A stretch of 64,000 nucleotides of DNA from Linyphia triangularis (Eukaryota > Arthropoda > Arachnida > Araneae > Linyphiidae). The position numbers and the translations under genes were made by a program. The stretch is taken from contig OZ021727.1 of the NCBI GenBank assembly GCA_963978545.1, positions 91,457,262 to 91,521,261 on the forward strand, read 5' to 3'. Under the pieces are notes generated by a model, which worked only from the letters and a program-made list of their open reading frames with translations, did not search any database and was not told the DNA's origin. Every line of letters begins with the position of its first letter. The stretch's first letter is position 1. Shown piece by piece: positions 45,898 to 58,015 of this stretch.

Positions 45898-47138
45898 CTG
45901 AAAAAGTATACAAAGTAAAACTTACTAAAGAGACTAGAACTAGTAAAGACAACTTGTGACGCTTCCTTACTGGAAGGTCTGAGGTTCAGAAACATAGAGA
46001 GTGAGATCAAATTTCAAACACATATTTATTTAACACGCCAAAATCAGTTCCATAAAAACATTTAAGTTAATACCAAAACAGTTGCATAAAGAAATATTCA
46101 AGTTAACACCAAAACAGTTGCATAAAGAAATATTCAAGTTAACACCAAAACAGTTGCATAAAGAAATATTCACAAATAAAGAGACATTTCAGTTAACACC
46201 ACAGAACAGTTGCATCACCAGCATACATTCGAGTCGGCGGCCAACAGCTGGTGGGGGAACAATGTGCGGCAACAAAGCTCTATCACCAACGTGCATTGGA
46301 GTCGGCTGCAATCAGCTGGTCGGGAACAATGTGCGGCAACAAAGCTCTACCACCACCGGAGGTACCGATGGGTATTGCCTGAACCGAGACCAAACGAAAC
46401 TTCAGCGGCCTTAAATACCGACAGCTGACGTCGTTTACTCAGCTCACCTCAGTTCCTTTCTGCTACTCCCATTCGGCACTCACCATACCTATATCGAACC
46501 TAGTCCATACTTACACTCGAACCCTAACAACCTCCAACAAAAGGTCACAAAGTAATCACGAGTTCTAAAAATGAGGTTCGAACTAACCAGGTCCGTTACA
46601 AAGTGCATATATCTGTGTAATATTTGAAATATTAATTTAAATTTGCATCCTATACATTTTATGAGTCATAAGGCTTATTACTGTTAAGCTCTGGGTTGTT
46701 GACCAATATGGGGGGTACAACGATACCGACTTTTTTTTACTTGCAGGACCTAATGCGAACTGGTTTATTTGTGCTTTCCCCTCGGCCAACTAGCGAGAGC
46801 CAAACAGTACTGGCTATAAGAGGATAGGGAAAATATTACAATACTTCAAAACTGTGAAACAATTTATATTAAAATATATTTAGCAGCTTATAGAAAATTG
46901 ATTGCATCCAAGAAACAATTTTCTTATCATATACACACAAAATTAAAAAATATTTATAAAAGGGTATGAACCTAAGCAATCTTGTAAACATAAAACCTAA
47001 ATTTAATAAAAATTAGTGATCATTTAGCTATGATTTCACATAGCATTGATAAATTTTATTAAATATGATGATAAAATGTACTAAGATTTTCAGTATAGGA
47101 GAGATAAAACTGTAAGAATATTCAAATATTGAACTCAC
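45898..47138 (-). other. NF-YC intron 3
   Basis: 1.2 kb, half of it a solo LTR. 46601-47138 holds nothing recognised. Confidence 0.8.
45955..46600 (-). mobile_element. Solo LTR (retrotransposon)
   Basis: On the minus strand it begins TGTAACGG and ends GCGTCACA, the TG...CA form of LTRs. It has a TATA-like TATTTAAGG (near 46409-46420), and an AATAAA (near 46025-46030) lies downstream in the right order. It carries internal tandem repeats: a 36-bp unit (46045-46185) and a unit of about 70 bp (46231-46355). No internal retroelement genes are adjacent. A clean target duplication is not evident. Confidence 0.7.
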
Positions 47139-47210
47139 TTTTACATCTTCGTCCAGTTTCATTATTTTCTTTATTCGAGCTAAAGGAAGTTCCTGACTTT
47201 TAAAATCACC
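47139..47210 (-). CDS. NFYC: NF-YC coding exon 3
   Basis: Encodes residues 43-66: G-D-F-K-S-Q-E-L-P-L-A-R-I-K-K-I-M-K-L-D-E-D-V-K. Q-E-L-P-L-A-R-I-K-K-I-M-K is an invariant NF-YC signature (first helix of the histone fold, DNA backbone contact). Acceptor TTTGCAG and donor GTGAGT; phase 0. Confidence 0.97.
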
Positions 47211-47957
47211 CTGCAAACAAGACATTTGGTGCATAAAACAAAATAGGAAAAACAGAAATAACTTTGATCCAAATAATTATCATTTTACGACATTCCAAAT
47301 AATCAGCAGTTATGTAAATATAAATCAACATTAAAATGCACAATTTTATCGATATTGGAAGAGCATTATGAAAAGTATTATTAAATTGAAAAAGTTTCAT
47401 TTGAAGATTCAAATATTCTTAAAACTAGAATCTGGAATATGATTAGTCAAATAAAAAAATTACTTTTGTATGGAGGAAACAAGTAAAAGAGATTTCTTTG
47501 ATAAAATTGCTCATTAAAAATTTGCAAAATGTTGCTATTTCAAAGAAGGGAAAAAAAAAAAAAAAAAAAAAATTGCATCTTTATTGTGATTTGTTCCAAG
47601 TTAACCAATTTTTTAAAAATAATAGTGCATTTTAAAAGCTAACAAATTGGCAAGGTTGGCTTCAAAAATAGGGTAATATTCCGTTAGTTAGGCACCAAAT
47701 AAAAAAAAAAACTAAATTGCAGACATAACTCATCCAAATCATTTATAATTCCAATAACAAACTGCAAACATTCAAGCTTAGTGATACATTTACGTGTTAT
47801 TAAAATGTGTAAATATTTAGACTTGGCGACAGCTTGTATCCAGCTAACAAAAAAGTACTGAAAATAGTTATTAATTTCTATTTTAGGCCAAGTATGGTGA
47901 GCAGAGTTCCCACTGAAAACATAGATTGAAAATCAATGACTTTTCATGGACTTTTGA

Positions 47958-48334
47958 CAGGGCTCCCACTCAAATCACAGAATGAAAATCAATGACTTTT
48001 AAGGACCTAATTAATATTTTTAAGGACCTTTGAAAATTAGTTTTCAGGCATCATGTCTATATATAAATTTTTAATAAAGTATATTCTACCAAAAAAGTTA
48101 CAAGTTGTTGGATGCGTAATACAAATATGTCGTAAAATTCCAATACGGTGCAGATAAGATGCGGACACGCAGGGATAGCAAGTCAGAGTTGCATTTTTAT
48201 AAATTTTGCAATTGGCTTCACAACATCTGACAAATTAAGGACTTTTAAGGACCTCTAAGCATTTTCAAGCACTTGAAAACAAGTTCAAAAATATTAAGCA
48301 CTATTAATGACTTTCAATGACCGTGGAAACCCTG
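47958..48334. mobile_element. Younger family A MITE inside the older copy
   Basis: Ends CAGGGCTCCCAC and GTGGAAACCCTG; 5-bp duplication TTTGA (47953-47957 and 48335-48339). Confidence 0.85.
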
Positions 48335-48379
48335 TTTGAGGACCTAAATAATATTTTTGAGATTACCTTCGAAAATTTG

Positions 48380-48537
48380 TTTTTATGCATCAGGTCTTTA
48401 ATGTGTAACTTTACAGCTGCTTTGCCCAGAGCGTTAATATCAAAATCTTTCATGCACAATTTGCATTTGGCCGCATGAACAAACTTTGATGAAGGTCTTT
48501 GATTTTTTAGCTCACAAAAAGTAAACACTAAACTCAC
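48380..48537 (-). pseudogene. hAT transposase BED-type zinc-finger remnant
   Basis: The minus-strand frame reads S-S-K-F-V-H-A-A-K-C-K-L-C-M-K-D-F-D, then G-K-A-A-V-K-L-H-I-K-D-L-M-H-K. C-x2-C followed by H-x5-H with the F-D-I and A-x-x-x-H context is the BED-like finger at the N terminus of many hAT transposases. No catalytic domain remains. Confidence 0.65.
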
Positions 48538-48720
48538 ATGTTTGTATCACAGAGTACAATTTGCAACTAAAACCATTCGATTTCGACTCCACCAATCAGT
48601 AAATACGAACCAAACGATGTACAAGTTGATGCACGCTTAACACAAATATACCAAAAAATTTTGGTGTAAAAATTAGTGACAAAAATTAAGGAATTTTAAG
48701 GACTTCCACAAATTTTTAAA

Positions 48721-49598
48721 CAGGGTTTTCATGGTTTAAGCCACATGTTGTTTTTTTTCAAAAAACCAGATTGGTTTTTTAAAGAATAATTTAAAATTGT
48801 ATTTTTATTTATTTATAATTAGATTTTTCGAATTATTTGATGTTGTAAATGACTTCTATTTTTAACTGAACAACTCAACTTTTCTTCCTATTATTTTTTA
48901 TGAAAATAATTCACTAAATGAAAAATTATATGAATACTATAGATGGATAAGTTCTCATGTATTTTAACACGTTCACGCCTGTGCGTACCACTGGTGGCCA
49001 GCACTAGACTGTCTCATCAGGCGGCGCGTACCACCGGTGGTACGATGAGACAGTCTAGTGCAGGCCACCGGTGGTACGCGCCGGTGTGAATGTGTTAAAA
49101 TAAATCTTTCAATTAAAGACTTTTCATAAGAAGTATAGAAGTTTTCATAAGTATCAACAATAAGTTTTTATATTAAACTAATAGATATATTAATGTTTTA
49201 TGATAATTCCAAATTATTAATTAAACTTAAAATATAGGCTGCATTTTAAATTTGTTTCTAAAATATAGGTTTTGTGTTTTAACAACTTATTTCTAAACAT
49301 TATAAATATCATTTTGAACAACTTATCACAATTACTGACGAATCTAAGAGCAATATTCTATGTATTATGAAGTAAACAATTACTATTGCATGATATTGTA
49401 CACGTTCAATTTAAAAAATAGTATCTCTGAATAAAATAGTAAAATTTAATATGATTTGTATATTCATATAAGTAGCAACAATTGTTTATTTACGTTTAAA
49501 TTATTTTCAAAATAAATATTAATTGTTATTTGAACATAAATTATTCTAGTTAATGTCAAATTTTATTTATTTATATGTATACATGTAATTAGAAAAGG

Positions 49599-49629
<31 letters not shown>

Positions 49630-49683
49630 GATTTAAACCAAAAACCCGTTTTTTTTTTTTGTGTGGTTTTTTTAGAAACCCTG
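48721..49683. mobile_element. CAGGGTTTTC-ended element (family G)
   Basis: Starts CAGGGTTTTCATGGTTTAA and ends GGTTTTTTTAGAAACCCTG (inverted). It splits the older family A copy. Its right part (49420-49680) aligns with 16040-16300. Confidence 0.65.
48964..49098. mobile_element. piggyBac-like palindromic MITE
   Basis: TTAA is duplicated at both edges (48964-48967 and 49095-49098). The 127 bases between fold into a nearly perfect hairpin with CGTACCACCGGTGGTACG at the centre, and are much more GC-rich than their surroundings. TTAA duplication and a CACGTTCAC start fit piggyBac. Confidence 0.8.
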
Positions 49684-49829
49684 CTTTTAAGGACCTTTAA
49701 GCATTTTCAAGTACTTTAAGAGCTGGAAAACCAGTTAAAAAATATTAAGTGCTTTTAATGACAATGGGAACCCTGGAAAAGGGTCAATAGAAAAAACTTA
49801 ACGTGTAACAAAATAAGGATGCAACTTAC

Positions 49830-49955
49830 GGATCCGAGGCCTCGGATTTCTTCCATCTCCCTTTCCCAGAAAACATCCAGGACCTGCTGTGCCTCGTTAT
49901 TGCCCGAGGTATTGGTAGGACTGAAGCCACCCTCTTGAGAAAGGTTTTCCTCCAT
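49830..49955 (-). CDS. NFYC: NF-YC coding exon 2, with the start codon
   Basis: NF-YC pairs with NF-YB through a histone fold and, with NF-YA, binds CCAAT boxes in promoters in the nucleus. This exon gives residues 1-42, starting M-E-E-N-L-S-Q-E-G-G-F and ending V-F-W-E-R-E-M-E-E-I-R; human has F-W-P-R-V-M-E-E-I-R. The ATG (49953-49955) is preceded by AAA and is the first in the exon. The ten coding exons give 407 aa: N-terminal region 1-47, histone fold about 48-126, glutamine-rich activation domain 130-407. Every coding intron is phase 0. The exon continues as 5' UTR to 49971, where a CAG acceptor lies. Donor GTAAGT. Confidence 0.95.
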
Positions 49956-49971
49956 TTTAAATGCTTAATTC
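49956..49971 (-). other. NF-YC 5' UTR part of exon 2
   Basis: Sixteen bases between a TGTGTGCAG acceptor and the ATG, so a non-coding first exon must lie to the right. Confidence 0.75.
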
Positions 49972-51072
49972 CTGCACACAAAAAAGTTACATTGTAGGAA
50001 GGAAAAATGGAAAAAACAAAACTTATTTCAAGGAAGAGAGAATGACAAATTGCAATTAAGAGGAATGCACCCAGAAATCGTCTCATGTGGGCTCTCTATA
50101 GGAATCAAGATTATAACAGGACTTGACATTAATATTTTGGCATTTGAGGGTCCTTAATAAACTATAACTACGTTACTTGGGAGTCCAGAGGAAATTATTG
50201 AACCATGCTGTTATATCTCAGTCATCATAATTTTAATAGAATGTTTAATAAAAGCTGTTCAGAAAGCTAACCTGTTAGAATTTAATTGGATTTTCCACAT
50301 CTAGCAAAAGGGATTCTAAAAGAAAGTGATGATAAAAAGTGTTACACAATCAAGATTACGAAAATAAGAATATAGTTGCATTTTATAAATATTTAACTAC
50401 ACATCTGGTTAAAATTTATAATAGAAAATGCAATTGCTATAGAATTTATAATTTAAGAGAGCTACGATGAATTCATTTTGTTTTAATTACTACTTTTTTT
50501 ATAAACACAAACTCTCCTTTTATATGCTATCATGAAAATTCCATGCATACTGCGTTATTTTCAACCACGAATTACAGTTTTCATCAACAATTTTTTAGTT
50601 GTAATTTAATAGAGTTACATTTTTGTTGTTGTAATTTAGGAGAGCTAGTAAATTTGCATTACAAAACATCAGGAAAATAGCCATGACTGATTCATTATTT
50701 TTCATATGATAAAGCATTGGTTATGTTATAGCAAACAAAAAAACAATAACAAATTTAATAAATCTACACAGAGCCTCCGCAATCTATAAACCAAATTAGG
50801 ATTAGAGATATAGTTGATTTGAAGATAGTCAATGGTAGAATTATTCCTTATTTGAATTGTACATGGAGACTCAAAATGACTGTCATGATTTCAACAATTC
50901 CAATTATTAAATGAACACTAATTTTACCAAATAAATGCACTTCGAAGTGGGTTTACCATACATTAACAAGTTTTCTATCGGACTTACCTAAGGTCGCACA
51001 CATTCTTTATGAGTTTGTATCAGATGTATTCAGGTACCAGATTACTATGCTTAAAAAGCAAACATAGACGAT

Positions 51073-51445
51073 TCCCTCACTATATACGTACCTATAACAA
51101 TTTTATTTGACACATCTAGCATTTGATCATTTAATTACTTTGTCCTTTCAATAAAATATAGAAGAGTAAAACTATTACAGTGTTCCCACTCATATTGAAG
51201 AAAAAAAATTCAAGGACCATAAAATTACATTCTTTAGACATAAAAATACAAAACGGAAGCAAAAAAAATAAAAAAAAATCAAGGTGGAGATTATCAGTGG
51301 TTGCTCAAAAATTCAAGGACTTTCCAGGACCGTGGAACCCTGCTCACTATATACGCACCTATAACGATTTTATTTGACAATCCAGAATTTGATCATTTAC
51401 CTTAGTCCTTTCAATAAAATACAGGAGTGTAAAACTATTACTTCT
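51073..51445. repeat. 100-bp direct duplication around a short family B element
   Basis: 51073-51177 and 51346-51445 are near-identical (CTCACTATATACG, ACCTATAACRATTTTATTTG, GTAAAACTATTAC). The element lies between them. Confidence 0.85.
51178..51342. mobile_element. Short family B MITE
   Basis: Ends CAGTGTTCCCAC and CGTGGAACCCTG; 165 bp with the family B subterminal CAAGGACTTTCCAGGACC. Confidence 0.8.
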
Positions 51446-52938
51446 GAAGGGTCTGGTTAAGACACAGGAGTGCTATTCCATACAGACAGGGATAATGACT
51501 AGCTCAAGAGATAATTATTATAATTAGAAGGGAAAAAAACTAGTAGCAAACATATGGTAGTTTTACTTTTAACAAGGAAGCAATAATTAAAATCAAGCAG
51601 TTTTGAATGCAAACTATTCCCTGGTCACCCACCCAAATAAAAACAAGTCAGCGTTTAATTAGTTAAAGAATATATAGCCTTTTATGTATTGGAATTTATC
51701 ATAATCCATACAAATTGATTATCTATGATCCAAACTAAAAGTAATTGCAGAAAAGGTAAAGAGCAATGAACTAGAATAAAACAGTTGTAAAGCTATTTTA
51801 ATTGGCTGGACTAAGATTACAACCAGAAAAAAAGAGAATATATATTTTTTGTGTAAAAAAACAACAACGAAATCTCTTATGAAATAGATTTCTATTTTTA
51901 TTATTCTTTAACGATAATGCAAACAAACAAAATAAATAGAAAGTATATTCACAGGTGTCTATTGTAAAACTACAAGGTAATAATAAAGTAAATAACATTT
52001 TTGTGTAACATTGTAATATTTTTCTTGTCCAGATATTGGGATAATGGTAAAAACAGGAAATTTAAAAAGTGCATGACATATCACCAAGAGCAATGGTAAT
52101 GCAATGTTTTAAACATATTTCATTATAGAGGATATTGTACCACAAGAAACAGTTACTTGAATACTTCAACTATATAAAACAAGACACATTTTCTTTAACC
52201 GAAAATAAAAACCAATACAATAAGTTTCAAAAAGTTGGTACAATCTTAGTTTTAAAAGAAAGATCAACTATCAATTGATAGTTTATAATAAAATTGGGGG
52301 TAAATATTCTTCTAACAGGATGGTCAGGATGGGATTTTTTCTCAATAGAGCATACCAAGACAAGTATTTCACTATGATACAAGAATTAGGGTCTTGTATA
52401 ATAGTAATAATCTGAGTTACCACAAGTTAGTACGAGTTACCATACATTGCGAGACACTCATGTCAGAAGTCCAAATGCTCCAAAAGAATTACAATCGAGT
52501 ATTACCTTTTAAAGTAGAGCTACTCCTTTAAGATTTGTCCCTGCTCCATAAACTATTGTTTAAGCCACAATATGTGCCAAAGTATTGTTTTAGACATCGT
52601 ATTTTTTTGCCAGGTATAACAATGGCAAAAAATTGAAGGGAAAATAACTGGCGATTTTTAAAAATTTATAAGAAATCCAATAAAACACATAATCTTCCAA
52701 TTTGTAAATGATCTTTTATTACAGCAGATAAACCTATTGTATAAAAATTTATATTTCTAAACCAAAATTTCAGCAGATATGGTAGCATAAAAAATTAAGC
52801 ATTAGGTATATGAGTCTATGACAATCCCTCTTAAGGAAAAATATGGTACTTTTCGGTTATACAGATGCAAATCTCGCCTATTATTATTATTTTATTTTTT
52901 TGGCAATGTTGTAGGTCTTAATTATTTGGCGACTTTTC

Positions 52939-53345
52939 CAGGGTTCCCACTCAAATCACAGAATGAAAATCAAAGACTTTTCAATGACTTTTAAGGACCT
53001 AAATAATGTTTTTAAGGACCTTTGAAAATTTGTTTTCAGGCATCACGTCTATATATAAATTTTTAATAATGTATATTCTACCAAAAAAGTTACAAGTTAG
53101 CGCATGCATAATACAAATATGTCAGAGAATTCTGATACGGTGAGGATAAGTGGCAATTACGCGAGGATAGCAAGTTTGAGTTGTATTTTTGTTGGGTACA
53201 CAACATTCGCAAAAATTAAGGACTTTTAAGGACCTCTAAGCATTTTCAAGGACTTTTAAGCACTTTTGGGCATTTTCAAGGCCTTGAAAACAAGTTCAAA
53301 AATATTAAGCACTTTTAATGACTTTCAATGACTGTGGGAACCCTG
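52939..53345. mobile_element. Family A hAT-like MITE
   Basis: Ends CAGGGTTCCCAC and GTGGGAACCCTG; 5-bp duplication TTTTC (52934-52938 and 53346-53350). Confidence 0.88.
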
Positions 53346-53882
53346 TTTTCGCTTCCGCCTGACTGATTGAAAAATATCAAAGATATATTTTTGTCCCTTA
53401 AAGCATCATGAATCTGGTTTAGATTAGATCAGGCTCTCTGCATAAAATGTTTTAAATATTGAATCTTAAAGAGTTGTAAAATCAAGCAAGAAATAATTAC
53501 ATAATAAACAAATACAATTAAATAACAATTTTCTTGAATACAAAGGGGAAAAAATGACACTTGCTAAGATAACAGAATAAAATTTGAAAAGCAATTGCAA
53601 TACCATTAAAATTATTTAATGATTATTTTTTAAGTACCTCTGTGCTCCAACTAGGTGAAAGTAAGTAAAAACTGTACTTGAATGTATATTCTTGTTATGC
53701 TACCTCGGAGTAAATAATAAGTGAAAATGCGCTAAATTATCAGACCATAATTTGATTTAAACTATAAAAACAAAAACTGCTAAATTCAGTTACAAGAACT
53801 GCAGAAAAAAAAAATTGAATTCACAAATAGCTATAAAAAAAATTCTGGATTAAGCAATCAAATGTGATGGTTCCGATTATTA

Positions 53883-54255
53883 CAGGGTTCCCACTCAAAT
53901 CACAGAATGAAAATCAATGACTTTTAAGGACCAAATTAATGTTTTTAAGGACCTAAAAAATTTATTTTCAGGCATCATGCCTGTATAAAAAAAATTTATA
54001 AAGTATATTCAACCAAAACAGTTACAAGTTGGCGCATGTGTAATACAAATATGTCAGAAAATTCCGATAAAATGAGGATAAGTGGCGGACACGCGGGTAT
54101 AGCAAGTCTGAGTTGCATTTTTGTAAATTTTGAAGTTGGTCAACATACACACAAATTAAGGACTTTTAAGGACCTCTAAGCATTTTCAAGGCCTTGAAAA
54201 CAAGTTCAAAAATATTAAGCACTTTTAATGACTTTCAATGACTGTGGGAACCCTG
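53883..54255. mobile_element. Family A hAT-like MITE
   Basis: Both ends intact; 5-bp duplication TATTA (53878-53882 and 54256-54260). Closest relative in the window is 36223-36635 (shared CATCATGCCTGTATAAAAA). Confidence 0.88.
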
Positions 54256-56014
54256 TATTAAAATCAACATTCTTAGAAAATTCTCTAAGTTTATTTTAGT
54301 TAAAATAAAAATATTCAGTAGATTTTTCAATGTACAAAATATAACAAGGAGTGAACGACATAACAAGTGGTTCCATGTGATTAAATAATCTTAGCATGTT
54401 GAGTTAAAAAACAGCAGTGAATTTTTTTTCAACCAACAAAACAATTCAAGATTGTGGTCCACATACTAGAAAACAGTTTGTATAGGACATAAATTCGGAA
54501 AATCACAACAAGGGAAAAAATAATTTAAAAATCCCAACTAAACACACAATAAGTTAAAAGTGACTTAGAGGAACATAACATGACATAGTAAACCTTGAAA
54601 TAGGTTATTTTGGAGAATATAAGTACTAAAACAATATTCATGCATATTTAGGGAAATAAGTTTAAAGATAATTTATAATACAGTATGTGTTACGTGCCCA
54701 TGATAGCATAAACAGATACTTCTTATATTTATGATATATTCTACATTATTTCATCTCTCTTAACAACATCATTGTTGACAAGATTAAAACAATGATATGA
54801 ATTTACCAGTAAAGGGGGAAAAAAACAGAACAGACACCACATAATTAAAAAAGTAATGGAAAAATGCAATCAAAATTTTATCTTTTTTTGCAGATAATAA
54901 CTTTTTTGTTCACTTTTGACTTTAGAAAATATTTAAAAAATAAAAATCATTCTTCACTCAAATAACGATTATTTAAGATTTACAGCAAAAAATAGTTAAC
55001 TCGCGAAATGAAAACTTTAAAACCATGAGCCATCTCTGATTGATTAGAGATAGTATTTTCGAAATACTATATAAGAAAACCTTGAAAAATAAAAATGGTC
55101 AATATCAAATACCATATTAGGCACAATTTGGGTAATTAGGCTGGGAATATGTCTACAAGATTTATTAAAAAAAGGCTTTTTTTAAAAAACAAGTTTAGTA
55201 TAAGTTAAGAATGATATCAAATCGTTAATAAAGAAATTTTGCAAACGATTAAACAAAAGTTAAATTTTCAACATGGTAATAACAACAAATTAACCCAATC
55301 TGATTGGCAACATATTGGTTGTCTTCAAAGACAGGTTTTTTTTTAAATATAGAAAGCATAAATCCAAACTGATGGTAAAAGGAAATTTTAATTGTCCCAA
55401 CGTATGTTGGAATATATCTATACACCGAAGGTAAAAGACACTACATCACATTTTTGAATTTGTACAGGAGAACCAATTTTCCATAACTTTGAACTATTAA
55501 AATTTGTTTCTTCGTTACTAATAGAAACAGTAAAATGAAAGTTTGTCACATTGATAAGTATAATTGGAAGTATTGAAATAATTAATAAAAACATGATATT
55601 AAGTCAATTTAATAAAAAAATGACATGGTTTCCTTTTTACCTCCAGGAAACAGATATATATGCAACAAAAACTGTTGCACCTAATTTATCAACATAACTT
55701 AGTATGGAATACATAAAATACCAAAAGGGAAAAAGCTTACATATTTATAAAGGATTTTCAAACACTTTTAGTAAAAGTTTTTAAAAATGTATAATAAGTA
55801 GAAAATTACTGATGAAGTTTGTAAAGATTATGCTTAGTCTTCTAGTTAATAAAGAAAAATGACGGCAAATAAAAGACAAAGCTTCTTTTCTCTTATTTGA
55901 AGTTTTTCAAAGTCAGTAAATGGTAATTTCAATATTCCAAAGGTTCAGTCAAATTAGAGAAACTATTATTGCAACTGACTCTTGACAACAATTGTAGAAA
56001 CTAAGTCATAATTT

Positions 56015-56320
56015 CAGGGGTTGCAGAGAGTTTTCTAAAAAAATAAGGTAAGATTTTCAGGGATGTTTTCAAACATTTAGGGATATTTTCAAAAATTTAG
56101 GGATATTTTCAAAAATTTAGGGATATTTTCAAAAATTTAGGGATATTTAAAGTTGGCATATGATCCTAACATAGACATTCTTTTCAAAGCATATTTCAAT
56201 ACGGATAAAAAACTGCCAATAGAGAAAATTTAGATTATTTTTTTAGGAAGAAACAAAACTTTAAGGAATATTAGGAATTTAACACGACTCTTGTATTTCT
56301 CCGGAAGTTAATTTTATGGC
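56015..56320. mobile_element. Family H fragment with 22-bp tandem repeat
   Basis: Related to 59255-59675. At 56055-56142 the unit GGATATTTTCAAAAATTTAG is repeated about four times. Confidence 0.6.
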
Positions 56321-56336
56321 TGCACCCATTCAATAC

Positions 56337-56744
56337 CAGGGTTCCCACTCAAATCACAGAATGAAAATCAATGACTTTTAAGGACCTAATCAATGTTTTT
56401 AAGGACCTTTGAAAATTTGTTTTCAGGCATCATGTCAATAAATAAATTTTTAATAAAGTATATTCTGCCAAAAAAGTTACAAATTGGTGGATGCGAAATA
56501 CAAATATGTCGGAAAATTTCGATACGGTGCAAATACGTGGCAGTCACGCGGGAATAGCAAGTCCGAGTTGTATTTTTATAAATTTTGCAGTTGGCCACAC
56601 AACATCTGCAAAAATTAAGGACTTTTAATGACCTCTAAGTATTTTCAAGGACTTTTAAGCACCTCTAAGCATTTTCAAGGCCTTGAAAACAAGTTCAAAA
56701 ATATTAAGCACTTTTAATGACTTTCAATGACCGTGGGAACCCTG
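56337..56744. mobile_element. Family A hAT-like MITE
   Basis: Both ends intact; 5-bp duplication AATAC (56332-56336 and 56745-56749). Confidence 0.88.
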
Positions 56745-57430
56745 AATACAATAGAATAAAATGAGTTACTTTAACAACACTTTGGCATAACAACAAACAT
56801 TTGGTAGAGTATGGCAACGACAGATAGGGAACATCTAGATTCATTAAGCTATGTTCTTCAATATATAGTAAACATAGTTTGGTTCAAATGTTATTTAACA
56901 TTTTGCTTGCCTGTAGTCATGATATGCTTGTAATGAAAGTAATGTTAGAAAAATATTTGTTAAAATTCAGTTTTTAGGTTTCGGCTATTATGGTACAATT
57001 TATACAATCCTCTGTTAAAGAATCGAAAAATTCTTAAGTTTATGATTAATAAATATCTATAAGGCCTGGTAAAAGAAATATTATACACAACAGACAATAT
57101 TAAGAGAAATGTTCAGCTTTTTATAAACAGTTCAAAGTGGTTACTTTTCGGTAAAAACAGCTTGAAAAATTCTTAATACAAAAGGGAAAAAACATCCTGC
57201 AAGGTTGAAGCATTAAAACGTTGTCAGTAAAAAAATTTAAGTGAAATACAGTAATGGTAAAGGAAAGAAATTTTTCTTAATTGACTGGTAAATTTAAATT
57301 ATTTGGCAAATAAACTCATTTTTCATTTGGGACATTTTAATTTAAGGGTTCTGTCTACTTTGGATGCATGAAAAAAAATATGCTATTTTTACTAGTTTTT
57401 TTTTTTTTTTAATTTTTTTATTTAAGAATA

Positions 57431-58015
57431 CTGTTATGTTTATTGATATAAAACTTGTTAAACTTAACAAAAACATTTGTAAATTACAAAAAAAAATTAT
57501 TTATTTTAACTACATTTTTAGTGTGAAAATGCCAGGTAAACAGGAGTCCTCAAAAAATAGGTAGGTGTGCGCTGTTGAAAAAATCTGATCAACGGCCCAC
57601 CTGAAACAAAACAAATTTAATGGTTTTAGGTTTAGTGTAACAGCTGGCTATGTCCAGTACCTCTAATATTAATTTATATGCAAAAATAACAAAATGGTGG
57701 ACAACAAAAATTAAAAAACATGGGTTTTTTTTGGCATGTTTTTTGTTAAAAAAAATAGTAAAAACTAAAATATTTTGCAACAATTCTGATACAGGATATA
57801 GCAATAAGTGTACAGAATATGTAGTTAAAATTTCAGAAGGATCAGTTCAGTAGTTTCTGAGATTTTTTCAACAGCGCACACCTACCTACTTTTACAAGAC
57901 TCCTGTTTACCTGGCATTTCCACACTAAAAAAGTTGTTAAAATCAATAATTTTTTTTTGTAGTGAAAGAATGTTTTTGTTAAGTCTAAGAAGTTTTATAT
58001 CAATAAACGTAACAG
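57431..58015. mobile_element. Foldback element with 150-bp arms
   Basis: 57431-57588 and about 57868-58015 are inverted copies, for example GCCAGGTAAACAGGAGTCC against its reverse, and GTAGGTGTGCGCTGTTGAAA against its reverse. The 280-bp loop encodes nothing recognised. Confidence 0.85.

Larger units (their letters stand above)
47902..49775. mobile_element. Older, longer family A hAT element, split twice
   Basis: Pieces at 47902-47957, 48335-48720 and 49684-49775 join to one family A element, from CAGAGTTCCCAC to ATGGGAACCCTG. The middle piece carries a BED-finger coding remnant, so this copy derives from a coding member. The flanks no longer show a clean duplication. Confidence 0.7.
47211..49829 (-). 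other. NF-YC intron 2
   Basis: 2.6 kb; 47902-49775 is a nest of four transposons. 47211-47900 is AT-rich with an A run and nothing recognised. Confidence 0.8.
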
